DNA of 64,000 nucleotides from Streptomyces fumigatiscleroticus (GCF_014647975.1 NZ_BMQF01000006.1:186001-250000); one strand, 5' to 3'; shown: positions 8,190 through 16,504, counted from the first letter of the stretch. Made by a program: numbers and translations. Notes: a model not told the origin generated them from the sequence alone.

Positions 8190-9713
8190 ATGACCCGTTA
8201 CGCGGCGCCCGGCACCGAGGGCGCGATCGTCTCCTACCAGGCGCGCTACGACCACTTCATCGGCGGCGAGTACGTGCCGCCGGTGCGCGGGCAGTACTTC
8301 GACGATCCGTCACCGGTGAACGGGCAGCCGTTCACGGAGATCGCGCGGGGCACGGCGGAGGACGTGGAGCGGGCGCTCGACGCGGCGCACGCGGCCGCCC
8401 CGGGCTGGGGCCGTACGTCGGTGACCGAGCGCTCCGACGTCCTGCTGAGGATCGCCGACCGCATGGAGGCGAATCTGGAGCGGCTGGCGGTCGCCGAGAG
8501 CTGGGAGAACGGCAAGCCGGTGCGCGAGACGCTGGCGGCCGACATTCCGCTCGCCGTCGACCACTTCCGCTACTTCGCGGGCGCGATCCGGGCCCAGGAG
8601 GGCTCGCTCGGCGAGGTCGACGACGACACGGTGGCGTACCACTTCCACGAGCCGCTCGGTGTGGTCGCGCAGATCATCCCGTGGAACTTCCCGATCCTGA
8701 TGGCGGCCTGGAAGCTCGCCCCGGCCCTCGCGGCCGGCAACGCGGTCGTGCTGAAGCCCGCCGAGCAGACCCCGGCCTCGATCCACTACTGGCTGAGCCT
8801 GGTCGCGGACCTGCTGCCGCCGGGGGTGCTGAACATCGTCAACGGCTTCGGCGTCGAGGCGGGCAAGCCGCTGGCGTCCAGCCCGCGAGTGGCGAAGGTG
8901 GCGTTCACCGGCGAGACCACCACGGGCCGGCTGATCATGCAGTACGCCTCGGAGAACATCAAGCCGGTCACGCTGGAACTCGGCGGCAAGTCCCCCAACA
9001 TCTTCTTCGAGGACGTCTGGGCGCGGGACGACGACTTCCGCGACAAGGCGCTGGAGGGCTTCACGATGTTCGCCCTCAACCAGGGCGAGGTGTGCACCTG
9101 CCCGTCCCGGGCGCTGGTCCAGCGCGGTCACTACGCCGAGTTCCTCCGGGCGGCGGTCGCCCGCACCGAGCTGATCAAGCCGGGCCACCCCCTGGACACC
9201 GACACGATGATCGGCGCCCAGGCCTCCAACGACCAGCTGGAGAAGATCCTCTCCTATCTGGACATCGGCCGGCAGGAGGGCGCGAAGGTCCTCACCGGCG
9301 GCGAGCGCGTCGAGTACGACGGCGAACTGAAGGGCGGCTACTACGTCCAGCCGACGATCTTCGAGGGCCACAACCGCATGCGGATCTTCCAGGAGGAGAT
9401 CTTCGGGCCGGTCGTGTCCGTGACCCCCTTCGACGACTTCGACGACGCCATCGAGATCGCCAACGACACGCTGTACGGCCTCGGCGCCGGCGTGTGGACG
9501 CGGGACATGAACACCGCCTACCGCGCCGGCCGCGCGATCCAGGCCGGCCGCGTCTGGACGAACTGCTACCACGCCTACCCGGCGCATTCCGCGTTCGGCG
9601 GCTACAAGCAGTCCGGGATCGGCCGGGAGACGCACAAGATGATGCTGGAGCACTATCAGCAGACGAAGAACCTGCTCGTGTCGTACTCGCCGAAGAAGCT
9701 GGGCTTCTTCTAG
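8190..9713 (+). CDS. NAD-dependent acetaldehyde/aldehyde dehydrogenase (ExaC-like)
   Basis: 507-residue ALDH-superfamily enzyme oxidising an aldehyde to the acid. The Rossmann substrate loop IIPWNFPILMAAWKLAPALA, the glutamate motif LELGGKSPNI, and the catalytic cysteine region NQGEVCTCPSRALV are present. The double cysteine (CTC) is typical of the ExaC/AldA acetaldehyde dehydrogenase group. The ATG at 8190 is preceded by GGGAGG. In many actinobacteria this gene sits between a GAF regulator and a small DUF779 gene; here the DUF779 gene is about 5 kb away. Confidence 0.94.
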   Translation: MTRYAAPGTEGAIVSYQARYDHFIGGEYVPPVRGQYFDDPSPVNGQPFTEIARGTAEDVERALDAAHAAAPGWGRTSVTERSDVLLRIADRMEANLERLAVAESWENGKPVRETLAADIPLAVDHFRYFAGAIRAQEGSLGEVDDDTVAYHFHEPLGVVAQIIPWNFPILMAAWKLAPALAAGNAVVLKPAEQTPASIHYWLSLVADLLPPGVLNIVNGFGVEAGKPLASSPRVAKVAFTGETTTGRLIMQYASENIKPVTLELGGKSPNIFFEDVWARDDDFRDKALEGFTMFALNQGEVCTCPSRALVQRGHYAEFLRAAVARTELIKPGHPLDTDTMIGAQASNDQLEKILSYLDIGRQEGAKVLTGGERVEYDGELKGGYYVQPTIFEGHNRMRIFQEEIFGPVVSVTPFDDFDDAIEIANDTLYGLGAGVWTRDMNTAYRAGRAIQAGRVWTNCYHAYPAHSAFGGYKQSGIGRETHKMMLEHYQQTKNLLVSYSPKKLGFF

Positions 9714-9734
9714 AGACGTCCGCAGACGAGAAAA

Positions 9735-9770
9735 GGGCGCCTGGCCCGGGGAGTTCCCCGTCAGGCGCCC
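9735..9770 (+). terminator. Intrinsic-type terminator after aldehyde dehydrogenase
   Basis: GGGCGCCTG (9735-9743) pairs with CAGGCGCCC (9762-9770), and an inner GGGGA/TCCCC stem extends the hairpin. It starts 21 bases after the dehydrogenase stop codon. There is no strong T-tract, as is common in Streptomyces. Confidence 0.75.
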
Positions 9771-10518
9771 TTGGCGTCGTCCGTCGGCGCCTCCGTGGGC
9801 GCATCGGCTCCTCGATCGACCGCTCCGTCCGGCTCGGCGCGCGCACTCCGCAGGGTCAGGATCACATCGACGTCCGTGTCGCGGACGCGGGCCGGTTCCC
9901 GCGAGGAGCCCCTGCGGAGTGCCGGCCGCTGCGACATGCAGCGGACGTGAGCGCACCAGGGACATCGGCGTGACCCGTGGGGGGTGCGCGGCGGCGGGCG
10001 GGGTGCGGCGTGCGCGGTCACGCGGGGCAGCGCCACTTGTTCATGCCACTACGGTGACCTGCGCTTCCTTCCTCGCGGAGGCCGTTGCCCGCACAAGTTT
10101 GCGGGCGGATGCCGAACTTCCGTCGACTGACTTCTACCACGCGTAGTAATTTGAGGGGGTCGACGCCTCTCGACCCTTCCGGCGGCGCCTTCGACGCGTC
10201 GCCGTGTGTGGTCAACGCGTGGGAGTCGAGGCAGGCCCTGCCTCCGACTCTCGCTGGTACCTCGCCCTCTGTCACCACTTTCGTCCCGCTCGACAAGCCG
10301 CTCCAGCAGTTCCGCCAGGTGCCTGGACCTCTCGTGAGCCCGACGACGCGCCCGCCGGCCAGGCACCGCACCCCCCATCTCGCCTCTGATCTGCTCCGCG
10401 CACGGAGCGGAGTCAGCGAGGCGACCTCGCATGCGCCTCATGTCTGCCGACAGCCGCGTGCCTTCCTCGCCCAGTGCACCGTGCACCGTCGTGCCCGCAT
10501 CTCCGCGAAGGAGTTTCC
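9771..10518. other. 748-bp gene-poor stretch before the Pls-like gene, with two hairpins
   Basis: No convincing gene was found. Two clean inverted repeats are visible: GCCCGCA/TGCGGGC at 10087-10106 with a six-base loop, and GGGTCGA/TCGACCC at 10157-10176. Between them is a relatively AT-rich patch (CTACCACGCGTAGTAATTTG) that could be promoter DNA for the gene at 10519. Minus-strand frames open here (for example 10018-10371 and 9761-9937) lack ribosome sites or recognisable families, so the stretch may be long leader DNA or eroded coding sequence at the edge of inserted material. Confidence 0.5.
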
Positions 10519-13044
10519 ATGGCAGCCAAGTTCCTGCCCACGACGATCACCGAACCGGACGCGCCACCGAACACTCCCGACCTGCCATCCGGCCCGGCGG
10601 CCGACACCGTCCAGGCCCTCGCCGACGTGCTGGCCGACGTCCTGCACACCGACCGGATACCACCCGACAGCAACTTCTTCGACGACCTCGGCGCCGACTC
10701 CCTGAACATGGCCCACTTCTGCGCCCGCCTCAGGAAACGCCCCGACCTGCCCACCCTCTCCATCAAGGACGTCTACCAGCACCCCACCCTCCACCGACTC
10801 GCCGGCGCGTATCCGGGGTCCGCGCCCCCGGCGGAACCGGCACCGGCATCCGTCCCCGGCGCGCCCGTCCCCGGCGCGCCCCTCCCCGCCAGGACCGGCA
10901 CGGCACAGGTGGTCCGATGCGGGTTCTTGCAGGCCATGACCTTTCTCGCCTACGTCTGCGGTACCGCCTGGGCAGTGGCACAGGCCTATGAGTGGATCGA
11001 CGCCGGTTCGGGGCTCGCCGATGTCTATCTGCGGTCCGTGCTGTCCGGCGGAGTGCTCTTCCTGGGCGCGTGCGGTCTGCCCATCCTCGCCAAGTGGGTG
11101 CTCGTGGGGCGCTGGAAACCCCGGCGGATCCGTATCTGGAGTCTGGCGTACGTCCGTTTCTGGGCCGTGAGGATACTGATCCAGTCGAATCCGCTGGTCC
11201 TCTTCGCCGGTTCGCCGCTGTACGTGCTCTATCTCAGGGCCCTGGGCGCGCATCTCGGACGCGGCGTCGCCGTCTTCTCCAGGCACCTGCCGGTCTGCAC
11301 CGACCTGCTGACCGTCGGGGACGGATCGGTCATCCGCAAGGACTCCTACCTCACCTGCTACCGCGCCCGGTCCGGCTGGATCGAGACCGGACCCGTGACG
11401 CTCGGGAAGAACGTCTACGTCAGCGAAGCGACCGTGCTCGACATCGACTGCCGTCTGGGCGACGGAGCGCAGCTGGGCCACGCGTCCTCGCTCCACTCCG
11501 GTCAGGCCGTTCCCCCGGGCGAGTCCTGGCACGGCACGCCGGCGCGGCGTGCCGGGACGGACTTCCGGACCGTCCCCCACCTCCGGTGCGGCCGCTCACG
11601 CCGGGCCGTCTTCGGGTGCTTCCAGCTGCTGAGCATGCTGCTGGTGCTCCTTCCCTCGGCGGTCGGTGGCGCGACCCTGCTGCTCACCGGCGTCCCGCAG
11701 CTGTCCGAGCTGCTGGGGCCGGGCGCGTCCGCCCTGTCCGGCCCGGCCTTCTACGTGCACGTGCTGCTCGCCTCCGCGGTGCTCTTCACCGGCTTCGTCG
11801 TGGGCGGACTGCTGCTCCTGTGCACGTTGCCGCGGCTGCTCGCCCTCGCCGTGCGTCCGGACAAGGTCTATCCCCTGTACGGCGTGCACTACTGGGTCCA
11901 CCGGGTCATCGCGCGCCTGACCGGCATCAGGTTCTTCACGTACCTCTTCGGGGACAGCTCGGCCATCGTGCATTACCTGCGCGCGCTCGGTTACCACCTG
12001 ACTCCCGTCGAGCAGACCGGGTCGAACTTCGGCCTGGACGTGCGGCACGAGACGCCGTATCTCAGTGCGGTGGGCACCGGGACCATGGTCGCCGACGGGC
12101 TCTCCCTCATGAACGCCGACTACTCCTCCACCTCCTTCCGCGTGTCACGGGTGACGATCGGCGCGCACAACTTCCTCGGCAACTACATCGCCTACCCCGT
12201 GGGCGGCCGGACCGGGGACAACTGCCTGCTGGCCACGAAGGTCATGGTTCCCGTCGACGGCGCGCTGCGCGAAGGCGTCGGGCTGCTGGGCTCGCCCAGC
12301 TTCGAGATCCCGCGCACCGTGCGGCGCGACGCCGGCTTCGAGCTGTCCGGCCGGGACGAGCTGCACCGCCGGCTGTCCGCCAAGAACCGGCACAACGCCG
12401 TCACCATGGTGCTGTACCTGCTGGTCCGCTATCTCCACGTCCTGGGCCTGACCCTGATCGCGGGCGCCGCGATCGAGCTCTACCACGCCCTGGGCCCGCT
12501 GGCGATCGCCTCTCAGATCGTGCTGACCCTCGCCTTCACGGTCGGCTGGTTCGTCCTGGTGGAGCGCGCCGTCATCCCGTTGCAGACCCTGCGCCCCGAG
12601 GGCTGCTCCATCTACGAGCGGGCCTTCTGGCGCCACGAGCGTTTCTGGAAGGTCCCCAGCCACCCCTACATGCCCCTCCTCAACGGCACCCCGTTCAAAC
12701 CGCTGATCTGGCGGCTGCTCGGCGCACGCGTCGGCAGCCGGGTGTTCGACGACGGCTGCCTCCTGATGGAGAAGACGTTCGTCACGATCGGCGACGACTG
12801 CGCCCTCAACGTGGGCAGCATCGTCCAGTGCCACTCGCAGGAAGACGGCGCCTTCAAGTCGGACCGCATCGCGATCGGCTCCGGCTGCACCCTGGGGGTG
12901 GGCGCCCTCGTCCACTACGGCGTCACCGTCCACGACGGCGCCACGCTGACCGCCGACTGCTTCCTGATGAAGGGCGAGGTCGTGCCCCCCGACTCACGCT
13001 GGGAGGGCAACCCCGCCCAGGAAGCGGTCGGCGCGGCCCGCTGA
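10519..13044 (+). CDS. Pls/PosA-like membrane synthetase lacking an adenylation domain
   Basis: 841 residues. Residues 28-100 are a phosphopantetheine carrier domain with FFDDLGADSLNM, Ser61 being the expected attachment site. The rest alternates paired membrane helices (about 130-190, 370-450, 630-700) with three left-handed beta-helix acyltransferase-like domains (about 240-350, 500-600, 730-835). This is the architecture of the C-terminal part of epsilon-poly-L-lysine synthetase (Pls) and PosA-type enzymes, which form homopoly(amino acids). The adenylation domain normally preceding the carrier is missing, and none is encoded nearby, so a monomer must be loaded in trans or the product differs. 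AAGGAG precedes the ATG. Family is clear; function is inferred. Confidence 0.85.
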   Translation: MAAKFLPTTITEPDAPPNTPDLPSGPAADTVQALADVLADVLHTDRIPPDSNFFDDLGADSLNMAHFCARLRKRPDLPTLSIKDVYQHPTLHRLAGAYPGSAPPAEPAPASVPGAPVPGAPLPARTGTAQVVRCGFLQAMTFLAYVCGTAWAVAQAYEWIDAGSGLADVYLRSVLSGGVLFLGACGLPILAKWVLVGRWKPRRIRIWSLAYVRFWAVRILIQSNPLVLFAGSPLYVLYLRALGAHLGRGVAVFSRHLPVCTDLLTVGDGSVIRKDSYLTCYRARSGWIETGPVTLGKNVYVSEATVLDIDCRLGDGAQLGHASSLHSGQAVPPGESWHGTPARRAGTDFRTVPHLRCGRSRRAVFGCFQLLSMLLVLLPSAVGGATLLLTGVPQLSELLGPGASALSGPAFYVHVLLASAVLFTGFVVGGLLLLCTLPRLLALAVRPDKVYPLYGVHYWVHRVIARLTGIRFFTYLFGDSSAIVHYLRALGYHLTPVEQTGSNFGLDVRHETPYLSAVGTGTMVADGLSLMNADYSSTSFRVSRVTIGAHNFLGNYIAYPVGGRTGDNCLLATKVMVPVDGALREGVGLLGSPSFEIPRTVRRDAGFELSGRDELHRRLSAKNRHNAVTMVLYLLVRYLHVLGLTLIAGAAIELYHALGPLAIASQIVLTLAFTVGWFVLVERAVIPLQTLRPEGCSIYERAFWRHERFWKVPSHPYMPLLNGTPFKPLIWRLLGARVGSRVFDDGCLLMEKTFVTIGDDCALNVGSIVQCHSQEDGAFKSDRIAIGSGCTLGVGALVHYGVTVHDGATLTADCFLMKGEVVPPDSRWEGNPAQEAVGAAR

Positions 13045-13553
13045 CCGCTCGGGTCGTCCACAGCCCGGCGCCACAGGCCTGCACGACACCGTGCAGCCCG
13101 CGTGCTGCCGGGCTGTGCCCGGCAGGCGGCGGCCGAGCCGATGACGGGTGCGGGCCGGCGGCGACGCGAGCGCCCGCCACCACGGCCGGCACCGCCACTC
13201 CCGGCGCCAAGGCCCACGCCTTCGCCCGGGACGGCGCGGCCTTGATCAGCCGACGCACGCGCTCGGCCGGGCCGGGCCCGGTCGGCGCCGCCAGCCCGGG
13301 CTCGAGACCCGGTGCGGCGTCCGCTTCGGCGTCCGGATCGACGGACGGAGCGTTCAGGGCCTTGCGCGGGACCGCCGCCGCCTCGGTCCTCGTGGTCGGC
13401 GACAGCCTGCGGCTGCGCGGCTTCCGGCCCCCCGACCGCTGGACCGGGGCCAACCGCGGTCCCAGGACTCGGTGATCCCCCGTTCACCTCACGTCCCGGT
13501 TACAAATCGCTCAACCCCTGGTTGCGATGCGGTGAGCAAGCAACCATGGGCGC
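13045..13553. other. 509-bp stretch without a confident gene; inverted repeat near its end
   Basis: A minus-strand frame from a TTG at 13453 down into the Pls-like gene has high third-position GC and could encode a basic, partly hydrophobic peptide, but it has no family match, no ribosome site, and overlaps a confident gene. Plus-strand frames here also look GC-biased, so codon bias does not decide. At 13516-13525 and 13540-13549, CCCTGGTTGC and GCAACCATGG form an inverted repeat with one mismatch, directly before the ATG at 13554. Confidence 0.45.
13516..13549. promoter_or_regulatory. 10-bp inverted repeat immediately upstream of the luciferase-domain gene
   Basis: CCCTGGTTGC (13516-13525) and GCAACCATGG (13540-13549) are inverted copies with one mismatch and a 14-bp spacer. 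The right arm ends four bases before the start codon at 13554, which suits a repressor operator or a leader hairpin masking the start. The role is inferred from position. Confidence 0.4.
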
Positions 13554-13949
13554 ATGACTCTGGCCCAGCGCGCCCTGGATCGGCTCCAGGCCTGGCCCGA
13601 CCTCACGGCCGGACCGGCCAGTTGCGGTACCGGGCGGGCTCTTCGCTCCGTCCGCGACGAGATCGTGCACTTCCACTCGGACCGCGATGTCGACCTGCAT
13701 CTCACCCGCAGGACCATTCAGCGCTTCCACTACGACCTCGACGGATCCAGCGCGATCCATCTGATTCCCGACTCGCGTTGGGTGACCGTGCACCTGGACT
13801 GCGAAGCCGACGTGGACCTGCTGATGAGCCTGGTGAGCATCGCGCTGAAGGCCCGTCAGTCGGCGGCGCCCGAGCCGCAGGCCTCCGCCGACCGGTGCAA
13901 CTTCCACCGCGTCACCGTGCTGCCGAGGGACGGAGCCGGAGAACGCTGA
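13554..13949 (+). CDS. Luciferase-domain (DUF5519-type) protein
   Basis: 131 residues. The segment LRSVRDEIVHFHSDRDVDLHLT, the later SRWVTVHLDCEADVDLLMSL, and the overall size match the small luciferase-domain/DUF5519 family of actinobacteria, which has no established reaction. It is cytoplasmic, with no signal or membrane segment. No clear ribosome site precedes the ATG; the region upstream is instead an inverted repeat. It lies in the accessory segment between the aldehyde dehydrogenase and DUF779 genes, next to a decayed transporter. The family call comes from recognition of sequence pattern. Confidence 0.7.
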   Translation: MTLAQRALDRLQAWPDLTAGPASCGTGRALRSVRDEIVHFHSDRDVDLHLTRRTIQRFHYDLDGSSAIHLIPDSRWVTVHLDCEADVDLLMSLVSIALKARQSAAPEPQASADRCNFHRVTVLPRDGAGER

Positions 13950-14019
13950 AGTACGCCGACGGACTGCCGGTGCCCACGGACGAACGGCACCGCCCGCCCC
14001 CGGAAGGGGTGAACGCCGC

Positions 14020-14479
14020 CGTCGCCGGGGCGTCGTCCCCGTGGCTCGGCGGGACGCCGAGCGGCCCCCCGCCCGCCGGATGCCACGAGCGCGGCGAGAG
14101 CCGCCCCCACCAGGCACAGGGGGCCGTCGAGGAACGCCTGGCCGCTGCCCTCCACCACGGCCGCCCTGATGCCGGCCGGCATGTCGGCGGAGACCGGCGA
14201 GACGCCCATGGCCACCGCGTCCTCGGCCTGCCTCAACTGCTGCGCCAGGGCGGAGGGAACGCCCGCGTCGGTCAGCTCGCCGGTCAGGGTGGCGCCGGCC
14301 TCGCCGCTGATCAGGGAGACCAGCACGGACGTACCCAGCGCGCCGCTCGCGGGGTCGGCGATGGCGACGACGGACGCGTCGAGCCGGACCATGAGCAGGC
14401 CGGAGGCGACGGCGCACGGGGTCAGCCGGGGATCGGCCCGCCGGCCGGTCCCCGGCGGGGCCGCGTCGGCTGCGGACAA
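14020..14479 (-). pseudogene. Remnant of a 14-TM DHA2 (EmrB/QacA) drug-efflux MFS gene with a large internal deletion
   Basis: The minus-strand frame from a TTG at 14479 reads RADPRLTPCAVASGLLMVRL then DASVVAIADP, like the first membrane segment of EmrB/QacA transporters (usually LDxTVVNVALP). It jumps directly to GALGTSVLVSLISGEAG, then a loop, then a final hydrophobic segment ending in ALAALVASGGRGAARR, which corresponds to the last two helices. Roughly 350-400 central residues are absent without loss of frame. The frame stays open to 13856, overlapping the 3' end of the luciferase-domain gene, so its true end is uncertain. It cannot encode a working transporter. Confidence 0.75.
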
Positions 14480-14553
14480 GGGGGCGGCCCGCGGGGAACG
14501 GCGGACCGGCGGCGGACACGGCTCCGTACCCGCCGCCGGAGCAGGCCGCCCGG

Positions 14554-14673
14554 TCAGCGGGCGGCGTGGCGGAGACGGGCGGTCTCCAGTTCCCGCCGGA
14601 GCACGGGAAGGCATGCCGCGAGGCCGGAGGCCGTGCGGTCGATGTCCCGTCGGGGCGCACCGGAGTCGGTCAC
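14554..14673 (-). pseudogene. 39-codon ORF, possible remnant of a regulator gene
   Basis: A GTG at 14673 opens a 39-residue frame ending in LPVLRRELETARLRHAAR, with good Streptomyces codon bias (about 33 of 39 third positions G or C). It looks like the helical C-terminus of a small transcriptional regulator and sits directly upstream of the deleted MFS gene on the same strand, where a MarR or TetR gene would be expected. No helix-turn-helix is present. It could be a truncated regulator or chance. Confidence 0.35.
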
Positions 14674-14728
14674 CCGGACTTAACAGGTAGGGGCAGATGG
14701 GTATGCCGGAATGGGCATGCGGGGGCTC

Positions 14729-14744
14729 GCAACCCCCTCGCAAC
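14729..14744 (+). promoter_or_regulatory. GCAAC direct repeat (11-bp phase) upstream of DUF779 gene
   Basis: GCAAC at 14729-14733 and 14740-14744 repeats with an 11-bp period, as in the element before the aldehyde dehydrogenase at 8104-8119. In both places the second copy is followed by a C-rich tract. The element probably marks co-regulation of the two separated genes (inference). A GGGGG/CCCCC hairpin overlaps it. Confidence 0.45.
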
Positions 14745-14794
14745 CTCCCCCCTGCTGTCCTGGCCGCCGGACCGGCATCGCACGAGGAGCGCCC

Positions 14795-15172
14795 ATGTAC
14801 GAGGAGAGCCCGGACTACGAGGAGACACCGCGCGTCGGGCTCACGCCCGCCGCCGCCGGCCTGCTGCGCCGGCTGCGCGCGCGGCACGGCCCGCTGATGT
14901 TCCACCAGTCCGGCGGCTGCTGCGACGGCAGCGCCCCCATGTGCTACCCGGACGGCGACTTCCGCACCGGCGACTCCGACGTGCTCCTCGCCGAGCTGGA
15001 GGTCGAGGGCGTCGGGGAGCCGGTGCCGTTCTGGATGTCGCGCAGCCAGTACGAGACGTGGCGCCACACCCGGCTGATCGTCGACGTCGTCGAGGGGCGC
15101 GGCAGCGGCTTCTCGCTGGAAGCACCCGAGGGGGTGCGTTTTCTCATCCGTTCCCGCGTCGTCGGCGCATAG
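14795..15172 (+). CDS. DUF779 family protein, aldehyde dehydrogenase partner
   Basis: 125 residues matching DUF779: LRARHGPLMFHQSGGCCDGS, then APMCYPDGDFRTGDSDVLL, then FWMSRSQYETWRHTRLIVDV. The clustered cysteines (GGCCDGSAPMC) are invariant in the family and suggest metal or redox chemistry, though the role is not established. The family usually lies next to ExaC-like acetaldehyde dehydrogenases; here it is separated from one by about 5 kb but shares an upstream GCAAC repeat with it. GAGGAG precedes the ATG at 14795. Confidence 0.9.
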   Translation: MYEESPDYEETPRVGLTPAAAGLLRRLRARHGPLMFHQSGGCCDGSAPMCYPDGDFRTGDSDVLLAELEVEGVGEPVPFWMSRSQYETWRHTRLIVDVVEGRGSGFSLEAPEGVRFLIRSRVVGA

Positions 15173-15244
15173 CCGGCCCCGCGGCCGTCGCCGTCTGGTC
15201 CACTTCCCCTGAGTCCTGGCAGATCCGAGGAGACATCAGGGGGC

Positions 15245-16486
15245 ATGGTGACGCGTCGTCGCGTGCGGTGCGGATCGGTCACAACGGTACGGGTGCTCCT
15301 GGCGGTGTGCGGCGCCCTGGCCGGCGCCGCCCTGGTGGCGGCGGCGCCGGCCGGCGCCGCACAGGGGCCCGCCGTGATCGCGCCGGGTGTCACGTACGAG
15401 GAGTTCGACATCAGGGCGGCCAAGGGCGTGACCCACGCCCATGTGGTCCGCGTCGACCTGCGCGAGGCGCGGGTACGGCTCGGCCTGCTGTATCCCGGCA
15501 CGGTGGCGGCGCGGGCCCCCGTCTCGAAGCTGGCCGCCGCCCAGGGTGCCCTCGCGGGCGTCAACGGCGACTTCTTCGACATCAGTGAGGCCCAGCATCC
15601 GGGCGTCGCGGTGACCGGAGCGAGCGTGGGCCCGGCGATCGCGGACGGCCGGGAGCTCAAGGCCGCGGTGCCGGCCGGCCAGCGTTTCGGGCCCGCGCTG
15701 CCGTCCGGCGCGACCACCGAGGACGTCCTGGGCGTCGGCACCGACGGGCGGGCCCGGCTGGACCGGCTGGCCCTCGACGGGTCGGTCGTCACCCCGGAGG
15801 GCAGCCTGCCGCTCGGCGGCCTGAACCAGTACGCCCTGCCCGTGGGCTCGGTCGGCGCCTTCACCGCCGAGTGGGGCCGCACCTCCCGGGCGCGCGCCGT
15901 CTGCGGCACGGACACCGACCGCGCCGCCGGGTGCAGCACGGACACCTACGAGGTGACGGTGCGGGGCGGCCGGGTCGTGTCCGCCTCCGACACCCCCGGC
16001 AGCGGTTCCGTCGCCGCGGACACCACCGTGCTGGTCGGCCGGGAGGCGGGGGCGCAGCGGCTGCGGAAGCTCTCCACCGGGGACTCCGTGCAGGTGCGGC
16101 ACCGCCTCGTGGCGGCCTCGTCCGAGGTCCCGTTCCGCTTCGCCCTCGGCGGCTGCCCGGTGCTCACGGGCGGCCGGCCGCTCGCCGGGCTCGACGACAC
16201 CGCCTCGGCCGTGCGCACCGCCGTGGGCATCGCGGACGGCGGGCGGCGGGTACTGCTGCTGGCCCTGGACGGGGCGTCCCGGTACCGCGGCGGCCTGACC
16301 GTCGCCGAGGTCGCCGACGAGATGCGCGAGCTGGGCTCGTCCGACGCCTTCGGCCTGGACGGCGGCGGCTCGACGACGCTGGTCGCCCGGGCGCCGGGCG
16401 GCACCGCGGTCACCGTGCGCAACCATCCGAGCGGCGGCGCCGAGCGCCCCGTGCCCAACGGCATCGGGGTCTTCCCGGTGCCGTGA
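15245..16486 (+). CDS. Secreted phosphodiester glycosidase-family (NAGPA-domain) protein
   Basis: 413 residues with an N-terminal signal peptide (hydrophobic run to about residue 39, ending APAGAAQG). The catalytic-type region is the NAGPA fold: GVNGDFFDISEAQHPGVAVT near residue 100, TAVGIADGGRRVLLLALDG near 325, and FGLDGGGSTTLVA near 372, all hallmarks of N-acetylglucosamine-1-phosphodiester alpha-N-acetylglucosaminidase homologues. In bacteria these cleave exopolysaccharide or cell-wall phosphodiester linkages; the substrate here is unknown. A GAGGAG-rich stretch precedes the ATG. Confidence 0.88.
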   Translation: MVTRRRVRCGSVTTVRVLLAVCGALAGAALVAAAPAGAAQGPAVIAPGVTYEEFDIRAAKGVTHAHVVRVDLREARVRLGLLYPGTVAARAPVSKLAAAQGALAGVNGDFFDISEAQHPGVAVTGASVGPAIADGRELKAAVPAGQRFGPALPSGATTEDVLGVGTDGRARLDRLALDGSVVTPEGSLPLGGLNQYALPVGSVGAFTAEWGRTSRARAVCGTDTDRAAGCSTDTYEVTVRGGRVVSASDTPGSGSVAADTTVLVGREAGAQRLRKLSTGDSVQVRHRLVAASSEVPFRFALGGCPVLTGGRPLAGLDDTASAVRTAVGIADGGRRVLLLALDGASRYRGGLTVAEVADEMRELGSSDAFGLDGGGSTTLVARAPGGTAVTVRNHPSGGAERPVPNGIGVFPVP

Positions 16487-16504
16487 GCCGGGGCTCCGGC
16501 GGTG

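Noticed and set aside
9761..9937. Small minus-strand ORF beginning MSQRPALRRG
   Set aside because: It crosses the aldehyde dehydrogenase terminator, has no ribosome site, and is low-complexity in composition.
10018..10486. Two overlapping minus-strand frames in the gene-poor stretch
   Set aside because: Neither resembles a known family and both run through hairpins; chance open frames are common at this GC content.
13050..13453. Minus-strand open frame with high third-position GC after the Pls-like gene
   Set aside because: It overlaps a confident gene, begins with TTG without a ribosome site, and no family could be recognised; plus-strand frames show the same GC bias.
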